A DNA stretch of 17,647 nucleotides, from positions 1 through 17,647 of the forward strand of contig CAYWSJ010000072.1 of assembly GCA_964461045.1 (NCBI GenBank), in the 5' to 3' direction. Of the stretch, positions 12,747 through 17,647 are shown one piece after another (position 1 is the first letter of the stretch; each line of letters opens with the position of its first letter). This DNA is from JAGXLC01 sp964461045. GTDB taxonomy: Bacteria; Bacteroidota; Bacteroidia; Bacteroidales; UBA12077. The notes below the pieces were generated by a model. It was not told the DNA's origin. It searched no databases and was given only the letters and a program-made list of their open reading frames with translations. Position numbers and translations under genes: made by a program.

Positions 12747-15317
12747 ATGAAATATGTAACTTTTTTCTGTTTTTTAATAATACCGTTTTTTTTGTTCTCT
12801 CAGAACCAATCTTCATTAGATTCCATTCTGAACAGTACTCAAAACATTGAAGAACAAAAATCTTTATTACTGGATTATCTTAATAATTCCACCGATAAGA
12901 AGATATTAACAAATAAATCAATAGCAAAGAAGCTCATAGAATTGTCAGAGAGCACATCTGATTATAAATCTCAGGCTGCCGGAAATAAAATACTGGGGAA
13001 GATATATTATAAACAAGCCAGGTATAATTTGTCCATAGACAAACACAACAAAGCATATGAATTGCATGAGGAAACAGGTGATTCTATAAGTATGGGGAAA
13101 GACCTCGGAAATATAGGAGCTTCTTACCTTATGCTTGGAATGTATCCGGAGGCGATTGATTATTTTACAAATGCCCTGAGAATTTTTGAGAGTCTTCCTG
13201 ACTGTAAGCAATTTAAAGCTAAAATTTTGCAAAATATCGGAGTTGTTTACTGGAAGTGGGGAAGAAATGACGAAGCGATAAATTTCTATAAAAAGGCACT
13301 TAAACAAGCACAAAAAATAAAAGACTCAACAGGGATAGCAGAGCTGTATCAGAATATTGGGATTGCTTACACAGAAAAAGGAAATTATTCGAAAGCGTTA
13401 GATTATTTAAATCGATCAAAAGATATCTTTGAAAAGAAAGAAGATTTAACATCCTTAGCAATAAGCCTTAACAATATTGGTTCTATCTACGAAGATCAAA
13501 AAGACTATCAAAAATGTCTGCAATTCTATAAGAAAGGTTTGAAGGCTTTTAATCAATTAGGATACAACAATGGAATCGTTGCTGGGAATCTGAACGTAGG
13601 CTCGTGCTATTTGAATATGGGACAATATGATAAAGCTGAACAATACTTTCAGAAAAGTTTGGATTTATCATTAAAACTAGACCTGAGAGAGTATATCTCA
13701 AAGATCTATTCTAACCTGGCAATCCTTAATCAGAAGAAGAATAATTATGAAAAAGCTTACAATTACCAGAAAAAATTTACAGAGTTAAATGATTCCATTT
13801 TCAATAAGTCAACCCTAAGCCAGTTTGAAGAGTTAAAGAAAGAATATGATTCAATTCAGAATTCAAAGCAACTCGCTTCACTAAAAGCACAGCAGAAAAT
13901 ACAAGAATATAAAATAAAAAAGTCAAGAACAATTATTTATATTTTGGTTGCAGTGGGAGGACTTGTTGTAGTTCTTTTAGTAATTCTTTTCAGAACCTAT
14001 AGACGAAAGATAAAAATTAACAATGAACTGAGAAGCGAGGTAATAAAACACAAAGAAACCAGTAACGAACTAAAGTATATTAAGGAAAATCTTGAAAAAA
14101 CAATCGATCAGAGAACCAGGGATCTGAAAAATATTAACAAAAGACTTGAGGAAGAGGTCGATAACCAGAAAAGGATTAAAGAGGATCTTGTGAAAGCTAA
14201 AAACAAGGCTGAAGAATCTGACAGGTTGAAAACAAATTTCCTTGCAAATATGTCGCACGAGGTCCGTACTCCTCTTAATGCAATAGTCGGATTTTCTCAA
14301 CTTCAAACCTCACGCGATGTAACGGACGAAGAAAGGAATGAATATCTTCGGCACATTAAAGACAGTACTGATAATCTCACCCACCTAATTGATGATATTA
14401 TTGATTTTGCTAAAATAGAGTCTGGTGGAATTAAGATTGTAAAGAAGGAATGTGACCCGGACAAGATATTAAAAGAACTATGGAAAAAATACGATGCAAA
14501 AAAGGTTACTACTGGAAAGGCATTCCTGGATGTAAAGTATAAACGGCCTAATAAAAAGCATTTTAATCTTAAAACTGACCCTGATCGTCTGCGCCAGGTA
14601 CTTGATCATTTGCTTGATAATGCTCTGAAATTCACTGAAAAAGGGTATATTGGCTTCGGGTACGTTTACCAGGATAGGGAAGTTCAGTTCTATGTTAAAG
14701 ATACAGGCATTGGCTTGAAAGACGATAACCAGCAGGTAATATTTGAAAGATTTCGTCAGGTTGATGATGGTCCTACACGAAAATATGGAGGAACAGGTCT
14801 GGGATTATCGATTTCAAAATACATTGTTGAATTACTTGGCGGCAGTATTTGGGTGGAATCGGAAATAGGAAAAGGATCTACTTTCCATTTTAAAATACCA
14901 TTCGAAAAGGTTCCTGCTAAAAAAGAGAAGATAGATATAAATAAAATTGACTGGTCTGATAAGGTAATTCTGATAGCTGAAGACAAAGAAATAAATTTTG
15001 AAATTGTAAAAGAGACCCTTTCCGATACAAATGCAAAAATAATTTGGGCCAGAAATGGAGCTGAGGCAGTGGATTATGTTAAAAAGGAAAAAAAAGTTGA
15101 TCTTATCCTGATGGATATACAAATGCCGGTTCTTGATGGTTACCAGGCTACAGAAAAGATAAAAGATATAAATGAAGATATACCGGTTATTGCTCAAACA
15201 GCATATGCCATGCCTGAGGACAGTGAGAAGTGCATTGCAGTAGGATGTTGTGATTATATTGCCAAACCTATCGCATTAGAGGATTTTATCAACAAAATTT
15301 ATCATTTTATAGACTAG
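12747..15317 (+). CDS. TPR-containing hybrid histidine kinase with receiver domain
   Basis: This 856-residue membrane sensor kinase has a signal peptide (residues 1-18), so the TPR part faces the periplasm. About six tetratricopeptide repeats span residues 75-350 (NIGASYLMLGMYPEAIDYF and similar units about 40 residues apart). One membrane helix lies at about 394-416, followed by a coiled coil (425-495). The HisKA H box NMSHEVRTPLNAIVGFS carries His504. The HATPase has its N box around Asn625, G1 DTGIGL (652-657) and G2 GGTGLGL (681-687). The C-terminal receiver has acidic Asp746, phosphoacceptor Asp790 in LILMDIQMP, Thr818 and Lys840, all intact. No DNA-binding domain follows, so output must go through phosphotransfer to another protein or through protein contact. 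TPR hybrid kinases of this build are common in Bacteroidota. The trigger is unknown. A near-match -7 box (TATTTTTTG, 12690-12698) lies upstream. Confidence 0.93.
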   Translation: MKYVTFFCFLIIPFFLFSQNQSSLDSILNSTQNIEEQKSLLLDYLNNSTDKKILTNKSIAKKLIELSESTSDYKSQAAGNKILGKIYYKQARYNLSIDKHNKAYELHEETGDSISMGKDLGNIGASYLMLGMYPEAIDYFTNALRIFESLPDCKQFKAKILQNIGVVYWKWGRNDEAINFYKKALKQAQKIKDSTGIAELYQNIGIAYTEKGNYSKALDYLNRSKDIFEKKEDLTSLAISLNNIGSIYEDQKDYQKCLQFYKKGLKAFNQLGYNNGIVAGNLNVGSCYLNMGQYDKAEQYFQKSLDLSLKLDLREYISKIYSNLAILNQKKNNYEKAYNYQKKFTELNDSIFNKSTLSQFEELKKEYDSIQNSKQLASLKAQQKIQEYKIKKSRTIIYILVAVGGLVVVLLVILFRTYRRKIKINNELRSEVIKHKETSNELKYIKENLEKTIDQRTRDLKNINKRLEEEVDNQKRIKEDLVKAKNKAEESDRLKTNFLANMSHEVRTPLNAIVGFSQLQTSRDVTDEERNEYLRHIKDSTDNLTHLIDDIIDFAKIESGGIKIVKKECDPDKILKELWKKYDAKKVTTGKAFLDVKYKRPNKKHFNLKTDPDRLRQVLDHLLDNALKFTEKGYIGFGYVYQDREVQFYVKDTGIGLKDDNQQVIFERFRQVDDGPTRKYGGTGLGLSISKYIVELLGGSIWVESEIGKGSTFHFKIPFEKVPAKKEKIDINKIDWSDKVILIAEDKEINFEIVKETLSDTNAKIIWARNGAEAVDYVKKEKKVDLILMDIQMPVLDGYQATEKIKDINEDIPVIAQTAYAMPEDSEKCIAVGCCDYIAKPIALEDFINKIYHFID

Positions 15318-15357
15318 TTTTTCCTGATTGATATTCAAATAAATTTGTCGAGTAGGT

Positions 15358-16176
15358 TTATTCAAACTTATTAATGGTTTGTTTAATATCCACCAGTCTT
15401 TTTAACAAACTTTTCAGGTATTTTAGATTAAGCATGTTTGCTCCGTCCGACTTTGCTTCAGAAGGTTCGGGATGTGTTTCTATGAATATGCCGTCGGCTC
15501 CTGCTGCAATTCCTGCTCTTGCTATGGTTTCAATCATTTCTGGTTGTCCGCCTGTCACTCCGCTGGTTTGGTTTGGCTGTTGTAAACTATGAGTAATATC
15601 CAGTACTACCGGCAGGTTGGTTTTTTTCATTACAGGAAAGCTTCTCATATCCACGATTAAATCCTGGTAGCCAAATGTTGTGCCTCTCTCTGTAAGCATA
15701 ACCTTTGAATTTCCCATATCAATAACTTTTTGGGCTGCAAATTGCATGGCAGAAGGAGAGAGGAACTGTCCTTTTTTTATATTAACAACCCTTCCTGTTT
15801 CTGCTGCAGCCATTAGTAATTCTGTTTGACGGCAGAGAAAGGCTGGTATTTGCAATATGTCTGCTGATTCTGCAGCAATTCGGGCTTCTTCTGGTTTATG
15901 AATATCTGTAACAACTGGTAATTCCAGATTTTCTCTGATTTCTGATAATACAGACAGGGCCTGTTCGTCACCAATACCTTTGAAAGAAGTCAGTTTAGAC
16001 CGGTTTGCTTTGCGATATGATGCTTTAAAAATAAAAGGTATTTCCAGCTCATCAGCAATCTGTTTAATCTGCCCTGCGATTTCAAAGGGCATCTCTTCGT
16101 TCTCAATTACACAGGGTCCGGCAAGTAAGAAGAAGTTTCCTTTATCCAGATGTTTAAGGTTTTTTATCTGATACAT
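15358..16176 (-). CDS. kdsA: 3-deoxy-8-phosphooctulonate synthase (Kdo-8-P synthase)
   Basis: KdsA condenses phosphoenolpyruvate with arabinose 5-phosphate to give Kdo 8-phosphate, the precursor of the inner-core sugar of lipopolysaccharide. It acts in the cytoplasm. The 272-residue length fits the family. Landmarks are LLAGPCVIE (17-25), KASYRKANRS (51-60; KANRS separates Kdo8P synthases from DAHP synthases), QIPAFLCRQTEL (109-120), NIKKGQFLSP (132-141), DITHSLQQPNQ (193-203) and IETHPEPSEAKSDGANML (232-249). Cys22, His196, Glu233 and Asp244 correspond to the four metal ligands of the metal-dependent class, unlike E. coli, which has Asn in place of the Cys. It starts 12 bases after the rarA stop codon, so the two form one transcription unit, and it converges on the hybrid kinase gene with 40 bases between them. 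Confidence 0.96.
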   Translation of the reverse strand: MYQIKNLKHLDKGNFFLLAGPCVIENEEMPFEIAGQIKQIADELEIPFIFKASYRKANRSKLTSFKGIGDEQALSVLSEIRENLELPVVTDIHKPEEARIAAESADILQIPAFLCRQTELLMAAAETGRVVNIKKGQFLSPSAMQFAAQKVIDMGNSKVMLTERGTTFGYQDLIVDMRSFPVMKKTNLPVVLDITHSLQQPNQTSGVTGGQPEMIETIARAGIAAGADGIFIETHPEPSEAKSDGANMLNLKYLKSLLKRLVDIKQTINKFE

Positions 16177-16188
16177 AGATTTTGCTTT

Positions 16189-17478
16189 TTAGTATTTATA
16201 TATATTTTTCCACCAGCTTTTTAAACGAGTTAAAATCTCTTTTTCTTTTTTATTTCCCTGGGGTTTATAGATTTTTTTGTTCTTTATTTCTTCTGGCAAA
16301 AATTCTTGCTCTGCAAAATTACCTTCATAGTCATGAGCATATTTGTAGTCTTTTGCATAGCCCAGATCTTTCATTAATTTCGTAGGAGCATTTCTAATGT
16401 GAAGGGGAACAGATAAATCCCCGGTCTGCCTTACAATTTTTTGTGCTTCATTTATGGCCATGTATGCGGAATTGCTTTTAGGGGAAGTAGCCAGGTAAAT
16501 AGCTGTTTCAGAGAGAATTATTCTTGATTCAGGCCATCCTATTCGTTCTATAGCGTCAAAACAATTATTGGCAATTAACAGTGCATTGGGATTTGCCAGT
16601 CCAATGTCTTCGGAAGCCAGAATAACCAGACGACGTGCAATAAATTTAGGATCTTCACCGCCTTCCACCATCCTTGCTAACCAGTATACAGCTGCATTCG
16701 GGTCGCTGCCTCTTACAGACTTGATAAAAGCTGAGATAATATCATAGTGCTGTTCTGCATTCTTGTCGTAAAATGCGATGTTTTTTTGTAATATTTTGGT
16801 AACTCTTTCATTGGTAATATCAATAGCCTGGTCTTCAGACTCTTTTGAAGCATTGATTACAATTTCAAGAACATTGAATAGTTTTCTTGCGTCGCCTCCT
16901 GCATATCTGAAAAGTTCTTCCTTCTCATTTATGTTGATCTTTAATTTCTTTAAAACCTTGTCTTTTTCCAGGGCTCTTTTTAAAAGGATATCCAGTTCAT
17001 CTTTACCCAGTGATTTAAGCACGTAAACCTGGCAACGGGAGAGAAGAGGAGAGATAACCTCAAAAGAAGGATTCTCGGTAGTGGCCCCAATAAGTGTAAT
17101 AATACCCTGTTCAACAGCACCTAATAAAGAATCTTGTTGAGATTTGCTGAAACGGTGTATTTCATCAATAAACAGAATCGGATTAGGGGCATCAAAAAAC
17201 TGGCTTTTCTTAGCTTTTTCAATTGTGGCTCTTACATCTTTTACTCCTGAATGAACAGCGCTTAAAGTGAAGAAAATCCTGTTATGTTTATTGGCCACTA
17301 TCTTTGCTAAAGTTGTTTTACCGGTACCAGGAGGGCCCCAAAGTATGAAAGAAGGAATATTCCCGGATTCAATCGACTTTCTCAGGATAGACCCCTCACC
17401 AACAAGGTGATCCTGGCCAACATAATCATCCAGTGATTTAGGGCGTAAGCGATCTGCAAGCGGCTGATTTACTGACAT
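16189..17478 (-). CDS. rarA: Replication-associated recombination protein A (AAA+ ATPase, MgsA/WRNIP1 family)
   Basis: RarA is a clamp-loader-like AAA+ ATPase that works at stalled replication forks and at single-stranded/double-stranded DNA junctions. The 429-residue length fits. Seen are the start PLADRLRPKSLDDYVGQDHL (6-25), Walker A GPPGTGKTT (48-56), Walker B ILFIDEIHRF (101-110), sensor 1 GATTENPSFE (131-140), arginine finger Arg148 in SPLLSR, and the tetramerisation C-terminus with RMVEGGEDPKFIARRLV, ASEDIGLANP and the tail motif LGYAKDYKYAHDYEGNF. The coupling to kdsA downstream is by position only, since the two functions are unrelated. Upstream (17479-17614) no exact promoter box is seen on the minus strand. 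Confidence 0.96.
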   Translation of the reverse strand: MSVNQPLADRLRPKSLDDYVGQDHLVGEGSILRKSIESGNIPSFILWGPPGTGKTTLAKIVANKHNRIFFTLSAVHSGVKDVRATIEKAKKSQFFDAPNPILFIDEIHRFSKSQQDSLLGAVEQGIITLIGATTENPSFEVISPLLSRCQVYVLKSLGKDELDILLKRALEKDKVLKKLKININEKEELFRYAGGDARKLFNVLEIVINASKESEDQAIDITNERVTKILQKNIAFYDKNAEQHYDIISAFIKSVRGSDPNAAVYWLARMVEGGEDPKFIARRLVILASEDIGLANPNALLIANNCFDAIERIGWPESRIILSETAIYLATSPKSNSAYMAINEAQKIVRQTGDLSVPLHIRNAPTKLMKDLGYAKDYKYAHDYEGNFAEQEFLPEEIKNKKIYKPQGNKKEKEILTRLKSWWKNIYKY

Positions 17479-17614
17479 GAATTTGTTTTAAACATTAAAA
17501 ATTCATATTTTGGCTTAATAATTGTACTTTTCTTTGTAACAGTAGAACAAATATACTAATGAAACGTAGAAACATAAGAAATTTGTTTATCCATCAAAAT
17601 AAAAAATATTTAAT

Positions 17615-17647
17615 ATGAAAAACAATTTATTCCGCAGGTTATTTTTA
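17615..17647 (+). CDS. Start of a gene cut by the window edge (tentative)
   Basis: An ATG at 17615 opens an 11-codon frame without a stop up to the edge, reading MKNNLFRRLFL. The basic then hydrophobic start resembles a signal peptide or membrane-protein N-terminus, common in Bacteroidota. It is divergent from rarA and preceded by AT-rich sequence. TTTG at 17533-17536, with an imperfect TA-rich box near 17552, could be a weak promoter. Nothing can be said about its product. Confidence 0.45.
   Translation, partial: MKNNLFRRLFL

Noticed and set aside
15358..16176. Possible DAHP synthase instead of Kdo-8-phosphate synthase
   Set aside because: The KANRS motif at 56-60 and the KSDGANML block are those of Kdo-8-phosphate synthase, and the KPRTS motif of DAHP synthases is absent.
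1..17647. CRISPR array, transposase, prophage, toxin-antitoxin or defence cassette
   Set aside because: No regularly spaced direct repeats, transposase or integrase motifs, or paired small toxin-antitoxin genes were seen. Apart from the left intergenic island, gene content is chromosomal housekeeping, envelope and signalling.

Overview
The window looks like chromosomal DNA of a member of the Bacteroidota, probably the Bacteroidales/Marinilabiliales side. The reasons are AT-rich intergenic DNA, TAnnTTTG-type -7 promoter boxes, a lack of Shine-Dalgarno sequences, a long Bacteroidota-style QueA, a DUF2027-Smr protein, a secreted C69 peptidase, a PorT-like barrel and a TPR hybrid histidine kinase. 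The genus cannot be named from this sequence. Most of the window is ordinary housekeeping and envelope gene content. No CRISPR array, transposase, prophage or tRNA gene was seen.

Layout. 1-412 is non-coding and holds a REP-like perfect hairpin (228-260). Next come a secreted C69-family peptidase (413-2047, with a strong terminator) and a threonine-aldolase-type PLP enzyme (2152-3180). queA (3312-4535, minus strand) is divergent from a DUF2027-Smr protein (4612-5694), and the two -7 boxes lie two bases apart. The RNase P RNA gene (about 5728-6056) follows directly, then a SlyD-like FKBP isomerase (6136-6636) and a small outer-membrane barrel (6686-7336) that ends in a strong terminator. A serine hydrolase of the beta-lactamase/PBP fold (7623-8963) is a stand-alone unit with its own promoter and terminator.

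9151-15317 is the least ordinary part. It holds a cytoplasmic histidine kinase with an N-terminal cyclic-nucleotide-binding domain, a secreted highly charged coiled-coil protein with an internal 84-residue duplication, a one-domain SRPBCC protein that overlaps it by one base, and a TPR hybrid histidine kinase carrying its own receiver. Neither kinase has a separate DNA-binding response regulator beside it. The coiled-coil and SRPBCC genes are clearly one transcription unit. Linking the kinases to them is inference from position only.

The right end carries a minus-strand pair, rarA then kdsA (17478-15358, 12 bases apart), joining replication-fork maintenance with Kdo synthesis for lipopolysaccharide. 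An open reading frame starting at 17615 runs off the edge.

The best candidates for something undescribed are the secreted coiled-coil protein with its partners, the cyclic-nucleotide-linked kinase, and the REP-like hairpin island at the left end. None of these amounts to a demonstrated new system.
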